In this document: positions 42,610 to 49,828 of the stretch, piece by piece
How the letters are laid out: the number at the start of each line of letters is the position of its first letter
How positions within the stretch are numbered: position 1 is the first letter of the stretch
Source of the DNA: Dehalococcoidia bacterium
GTDB taxonomy: Bacteria; Chloroflexota; Dehalococcoidia; GIF9; UBA5629
Assembly: GCA_041653995.1 (NCBI GenBank)
Contig: JBAZEK010000001.1
Span: 1,214,316 to 1,278,315, forward strand
Direction of reading: 5' to 3'
Length of the DNA stretch: 64,000 bases
Notes under the pieces: generated by a model
Told to the model about the DNA's origin: nothing
The model's input: the letters and a program-made list of their open reading frames with translations, nothing else
Databases searched by the model: none
Translations under genes and position numbers: made by a program

Positions 42610-44310
42610 TTACTGGGGTTTCTGGGTCATCATGGTTCGCAGCTCCCTCTTCAGGATCTTGCCCACAGCGCTGGTCGGCAGCTGATCGTAGAACTCTATG
42701 CGCTTGGGGACCTTGTAGGGAGCAACCTTGCCTTTGAGGTATTCGATAATCTTGGCTTTCTCCGCATCGCTTTTCTCGATGCCGGGCTTAAGTATGATGG
42801 CTGATGCGACGATCTCGGAACCGGGCCGGCTCGGATCCTGGATACCCACCGTTGCGCCCATATCGACATCGGGATGCTCGCAGATAACATCATCCAGCTC
42901 CCTGGTGAAAACCTTGAAGCCCGATACGTTGACCATGTCCTTGAGCCTGTCCACGATGGTAAGGAATCCTTCCTCGTCCATCTTGCCGATGTCTCCGGTG
43001 TGGAACCACCCGTTCCTCAACGCATTGGCCGTCTCCTGCGGCTTCTTGAAATAGCCCTTGGTGAACACCTGTGGGCCCTTGACCGCCACCTCTCCCGGCT
43101 CGCCGAAGGGAAGCTCCTCTCCCGTCCCCGGATCGACTATCTTAATCAGCGTATCCGGGAAGGGTATACCGACCGCACCGGGCTTCTTTTTTCCGTAGCG
43201 CGGATTGGCGGTGATGATGGGGCTGGTCTCGGTCAGGCCGTATACCTCCACCAGCTTGCTCTCACCCACAATCTTTTCGAAGTCCTTGATATATTCCGGA
43301 GGGAAGGGAGCTGCGCCGCTGGCGAAATACTGGACATCGCTGAAATCGTAATCGCGGAACCCGGGCTGCTTCATCAACTCCAGGTATACCGTCGGAACGT
43401 TGCCGATGACGTTCGGCCGATGCTTTTTCATGTACTTGATGATGAACTGCTGGTCGCGCGGATTGGGCACAGCTATTAGGGTAATAGCCTTGGACATCAT
43501 AGCCATGCAAACCAGCAGGCCCGCGATATGGAAGAGCGGGAAGGCGGTCATGCCAACCACACTGCCCATTTTGGTGTCCAGCCAGGTGGTGACCTGGAAC
43601 ATCTGGCTTACCATATTGCGGTGGGTCAACTCTGCGCCCTTGGGCAGGCCGGTGGTGCCTCCCGTATACTGCATAATGCAGGTATCATCCATGCTGACCT
43701 TCTCGGCCACGGGAGTGGCCGGCATGCTCTTCATAACATCCTTGAAATGGTATATTTCAATACCGGGTATCGGCAGCACCTTGCCCGTGGGTATCTTCTT
43801 AAGCATTTTCCCCATGGTCGCTATCACCGGCGACAGGTAATCGGCTATGCCTGTGAAAACTATGGCCTTGAGATCGGTCCCGCCTATGCCTTTGATCACC
43901 CTCGGGTAGAGGGCGTCGAGGGTAACCAGCACCTTGGCGCCGGAATCCTTGAGCTGATGATTAAGCTCCTCCGCCGTCAGCAGAGGGCTGACGCCGGTCA
44001 GAACGCAGCCGGCCTTCTGTACGCCCAGCAGGCCGATGTAATACGCGGGCAGATTGGGAAGGTTTATGCCCACTGTGTCCCCTTTTTTCAGGCCTACTTT
44101 CTTGAGTAGATTGGCGAAGCGGTTGGACATTTCGTCCATTTGCTTGAAAGTGAACGGCGTACCCATATAGTACAGGCCCACGCGTTTGGGATCATGCTTG
44201 AATGCCGGTTCCACCGTTTCCCAAAAAGTTGTGTTGGGATACTGCAACGTTGCAGGCACATGCTTGTCGTAAAATGCGAGCCAGGGTTTTTTTTCGTAGA
44301 TGTCCGCCAT
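42610..44310 (-). CDS. Long-chain acyl-CoA synthetase (FadD-like), first gene of the GRE operon
   Basis: A 566-residue ANL ligase closer to classic FadD than the seven cluster genes: MQYTGGTTGLPKGAELTHRNM, EVYGLTETSPI, WFHTGDIGKMDEEGFLTIVDRLKDMVNVSGFKVFTRELDD, and the catalytic Lys in PTSAVGKILKREL. ATG 44310 (MADIYEKKPWLAFYDKHVP) follows GGAGG at 7 nt; the ATG at 44328 is upstream of that site. It heads the operon ligase / NMO-like / crotonase / fusion flavoprotein / GRE / activase, with gaps of 17, 53, 47 and 32 bp and one overlap. It presumably makes the CoA thioester used or produced by this pathway. Confidence 0.93.
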   Translation of the reverse strand: MADIYEKKPWLAFYDKHVPATLQYPNTTFWETVEPAFKHDPKRVGLYYMGTPFTFKQMDEMSNRFANLLKKVGLKKGDTVGINLPNLPAYYIGLLGVQKAGCVLTGVSPLLTAEELNHQLKDSGAKVLVTLDALYPRVIKGIGGTDLKAIVFTGIADYLSPVIATMGKMLKKIPTGKVLPIPGIEIYHFKDVMKSMPATPVAEKVSMDDTCIMQYTGGTTGLPKGAELTHRNMVSQMFQVTTWLDTKMGSVVGMTAFPLFHIAGLLVCMAMMSKAITLIAVPNPRDQQFIIKYMKKHRPNVIGNVPTVYLELMKQPGFRDYDFSDVQYFASGAAPFPPEYIKDFEKIVGESKLVEVYGLTETSPIITANPRYGKKKPGAVGIPFPDTLIKIVDPGTGEELPFGEPGEVAVKGPQVFTKGYFKKPQETANALRNGWFHTGDIGKMDEEGFLTIVDRLKDMVNVSGFKVFTRELDDVICEHPDVDMGATVGIQDPSRPGSEIVASAIILKPGIEKSDAEKAKIIEYLKGKVAPYKVPKRIEFYDQLPTSAVGKILKRELRTMMTQKPQ

Positions 44311-44414
44311 GTAACAACCTCCTACCAATTTATTTTTATATAAACGTGACCGCTTATATTTCGTCCCGGCAATGCCCTAACAGGTTACCACAGCAAAAAT
44401 TATTTTACAACAAT

Positions 44415-44459
44415 ATTATAGCAGAATTGAGAGTAAATTACGTTACCTGACCGGTCAAT
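44415..44459 (-). promoter_or_regulatory. Promoter and palindromic operator of the GRE operon
   Basis: On the minus strand an extended -10, TGcTATAAT (TATAAT at 44420-44415), lies about 105 bp before the ligase start, with a weak -35. The palindrome TGACCGGTCA is at 44448-44457 (right half-site GGTCAAT 44453-44459), next to the -35 region. Its core is identical to the one at 32952-32967, so one regulator probably controls both operons. Confidence 0.65.
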
Positions 44460-44484
44460 CAATATTTTAAGAAAGCGCGGCCGG

Positions 44485-45315
44485 TTAAGCCGGCCTGTTC
44501 GCGCTGACCTTTATGCTGCGGACCGCCCTGCCGACTTTTTTAAGGTCGACCTCGCTGATATTGTCAGCGGACAGCATGGCCTTCCCGGTCGGATCGTTGC
44601 TTATATATTCTGCGCCGAAGCCCGTCTCATCGATTAATTCAATGTTTTGAAAACCGGATTTTGCGATTGATGCCAGGTATGTCTCTTTGAGCGCTGCTCC
44701 TGCCAGGCAGCCGATATAGGCGGAAACAGACTTCTGCACAGACTCGGGCAGCGGCTCCAGCAGGACTATATCCGAGACCATCAGCCGCCCTCCCGGTTTG
44801 AGCACCCGATAAGCCTCGCTGAAAACCTGCTGCTTGTCGGGGGACAGGTTGATAACGCAGTTAGATATGATGATGTCCACCGAGCGATCGGCGACGGGCA
44901 GATTTTCGATCTCGCCCAGCCTGAATTCCACATTATTAAAGCCGCCCTTTCGCGCGTTCTCGCGGGCTTTCTCCACCATCTCAGGCGTCATATCAACTCC
45001 GATAACCTTGCCTGCGGCGCCCACTCTGGATGAGGCGAGAAAGCAGTCAAATCCGGCGCCGGACCCCAGGTCGAGTACCACCTCCCCCTCTTTTAAGGTC
45101 GCCAGCGCCACCGGATTACCGCAGCCCAGCCCGAGGTTTGCCCCGTCTGGCACCGACGACATATCCGCCTCCGAATACCCTATGCCTTTACTGATATCAC
45201 GGGCTGTGTTGGTACCGCAGCAGCCGGTCGTCTGTGGCCCGCAACAGGATCCGCCGCCTTTTGCCACCTGTGCATAACCCTGCCTGACCGTTTTTTTAAT
45301 TTCTTCCTTGCGCAT
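44485..45315 (-). CDS. arsM: Arsenite methyltransferase ArsM
   Basis: SAM-dependent methylation of As(III) to mono/di/trimethylated arsenicals. The 276 residues contain the SAM site VLDLGSGAGFDCFLAS and the conserved arsenic-binding cysteines in GLGCGNP (65), SNCVINLSPDK (153) and IGCLAGA (203). The Cys-rich head, GGGSCCGPQTTGCCG (about 20-34), is common in anaerobe ArsM proteins. It is the last gene of an arsR-permease-arsM run on the minus strand; the permease ends 34 bp upstream. The GRE operon's operator lies just behind its stop. Confidence 0.95.
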   Translation of the reverse strand: MRKEEIKKTVRQGYAQVAKGGGSCCGPQTTGCCGTNTARDISKGIGYSEADMSSVPDGANLGLGCGNPVALATLKEGEVVLDLGSGAGFDCFLASSRVGAAGKVIGVDMTPEMVEKARENARKGGFNNVEFRLGEIENLPVADRSVDIIISNCVINLSPDKQQVFSEAYRVLKPGGRLMVSDIVLLEPLPESVQKSVSAYIGCLAGAALKETYLASIAKSGFQNIELIDETGFGAEYISNDPTGKAMLSADNISEVDLKKVGRAVRSIKVSANRPA

Positions 45316-45348
45316 GTGTATCCTCCTTAATTTATAAAAAAATAATGC

Positions 45349-46056
45349 TCAATAAGGATTCAGCCACAGCCATATATAGAAAAAGCCGATCAGAATGAAA
45401 AGTGCGGCCATGACTACTCTTATGTATTTCTCGGCCCTGCTGATGGCATTTATCCACTTTGCGGCGCCGACCACGCCCAGCGAGAGGAGTGTGCCGAACA
45501 ACAGCACGGGAAGGCCGGTGCCCAGCGCAAACAGGGCGGGCAGTCCCACACCACCCTCAGTCTTGAACGCCAGAGGTATGAGAACACCGAAGAAAAGAAC
45601 AGCGCTGTAGGGACAGAATGCCAGGGCCAGGACTATGCCCAGCGGCAGGGCGCCCAGCATGCCCATGTCGGCCAGTCTGCCGGCGGCATTTGCCACAGTG
45701 CTGCCATGCTCACCCAGAGATATCCTGTCAAGGAAGAGCATAACCAGGCCTACGATTATCAGCAGAGGGCCCGTGGCCTTCTCACCAAAGTACTGCAGGA
45801 AGTTGGCGATCGCCGGTATGCTCAATCCGGCATAAATGATCAGCATCCCCAGCACGGAGTAAGTAATCATCCTGCCCAGCGTGTACAGGGCCCCGCTGGT
45901 GACGGCGAACCTGCGGTCGGATATCCTGCGGCTGATATACGCCAGTGCAGCCAGATTGGTAGCAAGCGTACATGGCCCGATGGCTGCCATCACTCCCAGC
46001 AGGAATGCGGAAAAGCCGGGCAGGCTTACATCGCTTAAAAGTCCCTGTATATCCAC
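45349..46056 (-). CDS. CcdA/DsbD-like membrane protein, ArsG-type putative arsenical permease
   Basis: About six transmembrane helices in a CcdA-like fold. Conserved cysteines lie in the first and fourth helices (AAIGPCTLATN and LAFCPYSAVLFFGVL). Such proteins either shuttle reducing equivalents across the membrane or, when next to arsR/arsM, are annotated as ArsG-family aromatic-arsenical permeases. The neighbourhood makes arsenic handling likely; transport versus thiol-redox cannot be separated. The start is uncertain. GTG 46056 overlaps the arsR stop by one base (TAGTG), with purine-rich sequence upstream, and gives 235 residues. ATG 46083 would add nine residues within arsR. Confidence 0.82.
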   Translation of the reverse strand: MDIQGLLSDVSLPGFSAFLLGVMAAIGPCTLATNLAALAYISRRISDRRFAVTSGALYTLGRMITYSVLGMLIIYAGLSIPAIANFLQYFGEKATGPLLIIVGLVMLFLDRISLGEHGSTVANAAGRLADMGMLGALPLGIVLALAFCPYSAVLFFGVLIPLAFKTEGGVGLPALFALGTGLPVLLFGTLLSLGVVGAAKWINAISRAEKYIRVVMAALFILIGFFYIWLWLNPY

Positions 46057-46418
46057 TATCCGCACCCGGCCGACCCGAAGCATGAAGGAATAAGCCTCTG
46101 CGCAGCATGCAATTTAACTAAATCGGAGCGCGTGGTTTCATCACCTCCCAACCCCTCACGCACAGCCTTCAAAATATCAATGGCGTAATATTCAAGGTTC
46201 TCTCGATCGATGGAATAGAGCGAGTATATGCCGACACGCCTCATTTTAAGTAATCCGGCATTGTACATAGCTCCCAGGTGGTGAGAGGCACGCGGCTGCG
46301 ATATATTAAGGACATCGATAATCTCGCAGACACAGCATTCACGCTCATACAACATGTTAAGTATGCGCAACCTGGTTTCATCCGATAGCGACTTCAATAT
46401 CCTGACCAAATAACGCAT
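46056..46418 (-). CDS. arsR: ArsR family transcriptional repressor
   Basis: A 120-residue winged-helix repressor that should leave DNA when As(III) binds. LKSLSDETRLRILNMLYERECCVCEIIDVLNISQPRASHHLGAMYNAGLLKMRR contains the canonical arsenite site ECxCE-like (ECCVCEI) in the first DNA-binding helices. The C-terminus adds CFGSAGCG, further possible thiol ligands. ATG 46418 lies 20 bp behind a large palindrome. It heads arsR / permease / arsM. Confidence 0.93.
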   Translation of the reverse strand: MRYLVRILKSLSDETRLRILNMLYERECCVCEIIDVLNISQPRASHHLGAMYNAGLLKMRRVGIYSLYSIDRENLEYYAIDILKAVREGLGGDETTRSDLVKLHAAQRLIPSCFGSAGCG

Positions 46419-46438
46419 AACTTGCCTCTATCCTATCA

Positions 46439-46462
46439 ACATATAATGATATCTTTATATGT
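46439..46462 (-). promoter_or_regulatory. ArsR operator palindrome
   Basis: ACATATAA (46439-46446) and TTATATGT (46455-46462) flank GATATC (46448-46453), giving a 24 bp palindrome with one mismatched pair, 20 bp upstream of arsR. AT-rich palindromes of this size and place are typical ArsR/SmtB operators. Confidence 0.75.
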
Positions 46463-46573
46463 TATTAATAGTAGTATGTTGTTTTGCATGTGTCAATTTA
46501 CATTCGCCGGGACACGTAAATCCTCAAGCAGGCAGCAGCCGGTGGACATAACAATTATATTGACAAACTCCGC

Positions 46574-46610
46574 TTGACAAATATCCCTGGAATTTTTATA
46601 TTGTATACAA
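46574..46610 (+). promoter_or_regulatory. Promoter with overlapping MarR-type palindrome
   Basis: TTGACA (46574-46579), 17 bp spacer and TATATT (46597-46602) make a near-consensus promoter. TTGTATACAA, a perfect 10 bp palindrome (46601-46610), covers the end of the -10 and the start point, as in autorepressed MarR genes. The following gene encodes a MarR protein. Confidence 0.7.
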
Positions 46611-46636
46611 ATATTTTGTGCTAAAATTATTCGATT

Positions 46637-47065
46637 ATGGTAAATGAACTGGAAGAGCACATCTGCTTCAATGTCGGTCGTGTCATGCGCCGTGTTTATG
46701 AGCACTATGATTCGCGGCTTTCGCCTTTCAACCTGACCACGCCGCAGTACATGGTTTTCAGCGCCCTCTGGATAGGCGACGGGATAACGATCGGCGAACT
46801 GGGGCAGCGCGTGGCTCTGGACGGTTCAACCATCACCGGCATACTCGACCGCATGGAAAAAAACGGTTACGTGGAACGCAGGCCGAATGCAGAGGACCGC
46901 AGGTCAGCTCTGGTTCACCTGACACAAAAGGCAAGGGAGGTCGGGCCGCGCATCATCGGCTTTGCGGACGAGCTGAACGCCGCCATCCGCAAAAATTTCC
47001 CGGCGCAGGATATAGCGGTCTTTGAACGTGTGCTGCGCGATCTGGGCCGTTCGCAGATAAGCTGA
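46637..47065 (+). CDS. MarR family transcriptional regulator
   Basis: A 142-residue winged-helix regulator: LTTPQYMVFSALWIGDGITIGELGQRVALDGSTITGILDRMEKNGYVERRPNAEDRRSALVHLTQKA is a textbook MarR DNA-binding domain with the DRR wing. No Shine-Dalgarno precedes ATG 46637. The promoter's palindrome suggests autoregulation. The Fe-S protein gene follows 52 bp downstream on the same strand and is the likely co-regulated target. Confidence 0.92.
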   Translation: MVNELEEHICFNVGRVMRRVYEHYDSRLSPFNLTTPQYMVFSALWIGDGITIGELGQRVALDGSTITGILDRMEKNGYVERRPNAEDRRSALVHLTQKAREVGPRIIGFADELNAAIRKNFPAQDIAVFERVLRDLGRSQIS

Positions 47066-47117
47066 TCTAATTGGACCCGCATCCACAGCCAACATAAGTA
47101 CGCCCCGGGAGGATTAT

Positions 47118-48296
47118 ATGAGCCAATCCGACGCAGTTCTTACAGACCCGGAAATAAACGTTTACCTGAAATTCATCGAGTGGCAGAAGAAGAGCTGGTA
47201 CGGTGTCCCGGGCGGGGAGAAACTGCTGGCCGTCATATCGGCAAAATACACGCCCGCCGACGCTGCATTCCTCACCGGCATACCGTTCTCTCCCAAAAGC
47301 CTCGAGGCATTAGCCGGGATAAAGGGCATGGATCCCGCTGCGCTGAAAATCAGGCTGGACGAACTGACCCGCAAGGGATTCCTCTATAAATTCGTACGTG
47401 ATGGTATTCCTCATTACATGCTCAATGATATTTTTATGCTCATGCGCACGACAGGATGGCCGGGTAGAACCGACGAGCACAGCAGGCAGTTCGCAGTGCT
47501 GTCCGACAACCATTTCCCGACCTTCATGCAGCCCTGGGAGACCGTCAAAGAAAAAGGCCTGCGCGTGCTGCCTATAAACGCCGCCATCGAGGACAAGCAG
47601 GCCATACTGCCGTATGAGGAAGTAAAAAAGCACCTCGATTCCTACACTTATTTCAGCGTCAGCTACTGCCCCTGCCGCGTGAAAAAAGGCCTGGTCACGG
47701 GCACACCTGACAGATACCAGCTTGAAGTATGCCTGCATTTCGATCGCCTGGGCCGCTATGCTGTGGAGAATGGTTTCGGGCGCCAGATTACGCGCGAGGA
47801 AACCGAGCGTATCCTTCAGCAGTGCGCCGAGGCCGGCCTCATACACGCCATGTCCAACCAGCAGGAAAGCCCGGATACCATCTGTAACTGCTGCAGTTGC
47901 TGCTGCATGTGGTTTGAGGCGGTCAAGCGCATGAAGCATTCAGGCGGGCTGGTGCCCTCCAACTACCATGTCAAAGTAGAACAGCAGACCTGCACGGGTT
48001 GCGGCTTGTGTGTCAAGCGCTGCCCGATGGAAGCGCTTCGTCTCAAGGAGTCACCGGATGCCAGGGGCCGCAAGACTACTGTCCGTGAAAAGGATGGACG
48101 TGTTCGTGAACTCACCAACAAATCCGGCAAGGTATCCCAAGTCAATGCCGAACTCTGTATCGGATGCGGAGTCTGCGCCTATAAATGCCAGTCCGGCTCA
48201 CTGTCCCTGGTGCGCAACGCTGAGGAGCATCATCCACCCCGCACCATGCGAGACTGGGCGGTCGAGTTCATCACCACGCGCAAGCCAAATCCGTAG
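47118..48296 (+). CDS. 4Fe-4S dicluster protein with N-terminal winged-helix-like region
   Basis: A 392-residue cytosolic protein. Residues ~1-110 look like a helix-turn-helix/wing unit (FLTGIPFSPKSLEALAGIKGMDPAALKIRLDELTRKGFLYKF). A middle region carries YCPCRVKKG and the unusual run CNCCSCCC near residue 256. The C-terminal 110 residues are a 2x[4Fe-4S] ferredoxin (CTGCGLCVKRCPMEAL and CIGCGVCAYKCQSGSL). Proteins of this layout are widespread in anaerobes and annotated only as 4Fe-4S binding proteins. A redox-sensing or electron-transfer role is likely but unproven. GGGAGG at 6 nt supports ATG 47118. Its stop codon lies inside a palindromic repeat (48293-48318). Confidence 0.85.
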   Translation: MSQSDAVLTDPEINVYLKFIEWQKKSWYGVPGGEKLLAVISAKYTPADAAFLTGIPFSPKSLEALAGIKGMDPAALKIRLDELTRKGFLYKFVRDGIPHYMLNDIFMLMRTTGWPGRTDEHSRQFAVLSDNHFPTFMQPWETVKEKGLRVLPINAAIEDKQAILPYEEVKKHLDSYTYFSVSYCPCRVKKGLVTGTPDRYQLEVCLHFDRLGRYAVENGFGRQITREETERILQQCAEAGLIHAMSNQQESPDTICNCCSCCCMWFEAVKRMKHSGGLVPSNYHVKVEQQTCTGCGLCVKRCPMEALRLKESPDARGRKTTVREKDGRVRELTNKSGKVSQVNAELCIGCGVCAYKCQSGSLSLVRNAEEHHPPRTMRDWAVEFITTRKPNP

Positions 48297-48318
48297 GGGC
48301 GTACCTTCAGGTGCGCCC
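48293..48318. repeat. Palindromic repeat overlapping a stop codon
   Basis: An imperfect hairpin (GGGCGTACCT / AGGTGCGCCC around a TC loop) that contains the TAG stop of the Fe-S gene. It is the same type as the palindrome at 52535-52560 within the polymerase gene: 24 of 26 positions agree, including the flank GTAGG. It therefore belongs to a dispersed repeat family. Confidence 0.75.
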
Positions 48319-48404
48319 GATTGAGCCTGAGCATATTTGCCAATATTCAACTCTGCAATTATACTTTTCAGAACAAGATACTGCGCACTCAAGGAGAGAT
48401 CAGC

Positions 48405-49412
48405 ATGTCCAATTTCAAATCGCTTAAATTGCTGTGCCTTATCGGCCTGCTGGCATTGTCGGCTTCATCGTTATTTGCCTGTACTGCTCCGGCCGCCACA
48501 TACCAGCCCTCGGGTCTCGCGGAGCTGGTGGCTTTTACCTCCGACCGTGACAGCCAGGTTCACATATATACAATAGATCCCGACGGGACGGACCTGAGGC
48601 CGGTGTCAACGGATAACCGCACAGTCGACGGCACACCCGATTGGTCGCCGGATGGCCAGAGGATCGCATTCAGCTCAAATCAATCTTATAATTATCAGAT
48701 ATGGAGCATGGACGCTGACGGCAGCGACCGCAGGATGCTCAGTGACGTAAAGGGGCGCAGCGCATTACCCAAATGGTCGCCTGACGGCTCCAAAATAGCA
48801 TTTACTTCCCAGGTTGTTAACAAGGAAGGCATATTTGACCTTGAGATCTTTGCAATGAATTCCGACGGCACAAACGTCCGGCAACTGACCTATAGCTCTG
48901 CCGAGGAAACCCATGAAGATCCGGCTTCCGAAGCAGATGAGGATGAACACAGTCACAGGGCAGGCTGGAACAGTGCGCCCGCCTGGTCGCCGGACAGCTC
49001 CAAAATCCTCTTCGCCTCCAACCGCGATGAAAACAGTATCAGTCCCATGCTTTACACCATGAATCCCGATGGCAGCGACCAGGAAAAGTTCGGACTGATC
49101 TTTGACGTGGACGGCTCCGAGCCGGACTGGTCGCCGATCACCAATAAGATCGTCTGGGTCAGGGGCACCGCCGCCAAAGGAGATATCTGGGTCATGGACG
49201 CTTCATCCCCCTTCCCGCTAATGGTAGCCAAAAAGATCACAGACGATATCAACGACAACCGCAGCCCGGTATGGTCGCCCGACGGAACTCAAATAGCCTT
49301 TGTCTCCGATGCCAACGGCAACAAAGATATATTCATTATGAACGCTGACGGCAGCAATATCCACCGCCTGACCTACGGCGAATTCAACAACTTCAGCCCG
49401 ACCTGGAGATAA
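48405..49412 (+). CDS. TolB-like beta-propeller (PD40 repeat) lipoprotein
   Basis: A 335-residue surface lipoprotein. The signal peptide with lipobox LFAC (Cys near 25) is followed by about six WD40-like/PD40 blades, each with a DWSPDGQRIAF-type core and an IYTIDPDGTDLR-type loop. In Gram-negatives TolB works with Pal. Here, with no tol-pal genes around, a binding or scaffold role outside the membrane is all that can be said. An acidic/His insert (EETHEDPASEADEDEHSH, about 167-184) breaks one blade. ATG 48405 has AAGGAGAG 6-7 nt upstream; an upstream ATG at 48321 lies in the repeat-derived sequence and is rejected. It ends before a strong terminator. Confidence 0.88.
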   Translation: MSNFKSLKLLCLIGLLALSASSLFACTAPAATYQPSGLAELVAFTSDRDSQVHIYTIDPDGTDLRPVSTDNRTVDGTPDWSPDGQRIAFSSNQSYNYQIWSMDADGSDRRMLSDVKGRSALPKWSPDGSKIAFTSQVVNKEGIFDLEIFAMNSDGTNVRQLTYSSAEETHEDPASEADEDEHSHRAGWNSAPAWSPDSSKILFASNRDENSISPMLYTMNPDGSDQEKFGLIFDVDGSEPDWSPITNKIVWVRGTAAKGDIWVMDASSPFPLMVAKKITDDINDNRSPVWSPDGTQIAFVSDANGNKDIFIMNADGSNIHRLTYGEFNNFSPTWR

Positions 49413-49452
49413 CCGCCGTCCGCACAGCCGATCGCAGCATCAACAGGACACC

Positions 49453-49482
49453 ACAGCCGATGCCTTCGAAGGCATCGGCTGT
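49453..49482. terminator. Intrinsic terminator of the propeller lipoprotein gene
   Basis: A perfect 30 bp palindrome (arms 49453-49467 and 49468-49482, TTCGAA at the centre) followed by TTTAA on the plus strand, 40 bp after the lipoprotein stop. Confidence 0.85.
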
Positions 49483-49499
49483 TTTAATGCCATCCCGAT

Positions 49500-49529
49500 T
49501 TGACATTAGAACATTTGTTCTATTATAAT
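49500..49529 (+). promoter_or_regulatory. SOS (LexA)-type box inside a consensus promoter
   Basis: TTGACA (49500-49505), 18 bp spacer and TATAAT (49524-49529): both boxes are perfect. The spacer holds AGAACATTTGTTCT (49508-49521), which fits the Gram-positive/Chloroflexota-type LexA core GAAC-N4-GTTC. It drives the DUF6504/DnaE cassette, a typical SOS target. Confidence 0.82.
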
Positions 49530-49557
49530 TCCTGCACGCCTTTCGGAAGGGGGGAGC

Positions 49558-49809
49558 GTGGTGTCCAGACAGATTGATGAGCCGATCACCGTCCATATCA
49601 GCCGGGAATCCGTTCCGACCGCCTTCATCTGGCGCCGGCGTCTTTACCGGGTGGTGGAGATACTGTCCTGGTGGAGGGAAGCTTCGGAATGGTGGAACGG
49701 GGGGCAGGTGCGCATTCTCATCCGTGTCACCGCCGAGCGGCGGGGCGCCGGCATTTACGAACTGTGCAAGAGCGACTCGATCTGGCTCCTGCACCGCGTG
49801 CTCGACTGA
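49558..49809 (+). CDS. DUF6504-like small protein of the mutagenesis cassette
   Basis: An 83-residue basic protein: EPITVHISRESVPTAFIWRRRLYRVVEILSWWREASEWWNGGQVRILIRVTAE. The pattern of R-P-x-x-F-x-W-R-x-R-x-Y-x-V followed by a Trp-rich turn matches small proteins (DUF6504) found beside Y-family or DnaE2 polymerases in SOS mutagenesis operons. The function is unknown. It starts at GTG 49558 (a second GTG follows) behind GGGGGGAG, directly downstream of the SOS-controlled promoter, and ends 19 bp before the polymerase gene. Confidence 0.75.
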   Translation: MVSRQIDEPITVHISRESVPTAFIWRRRLYRVVEILSWWREASEWWNGGQVRILIRVTAERRGAGIYELCKSDSIWLLHRVLD

Positions 49810-49828
49810 ATGAGAGGGGAACATCGCC

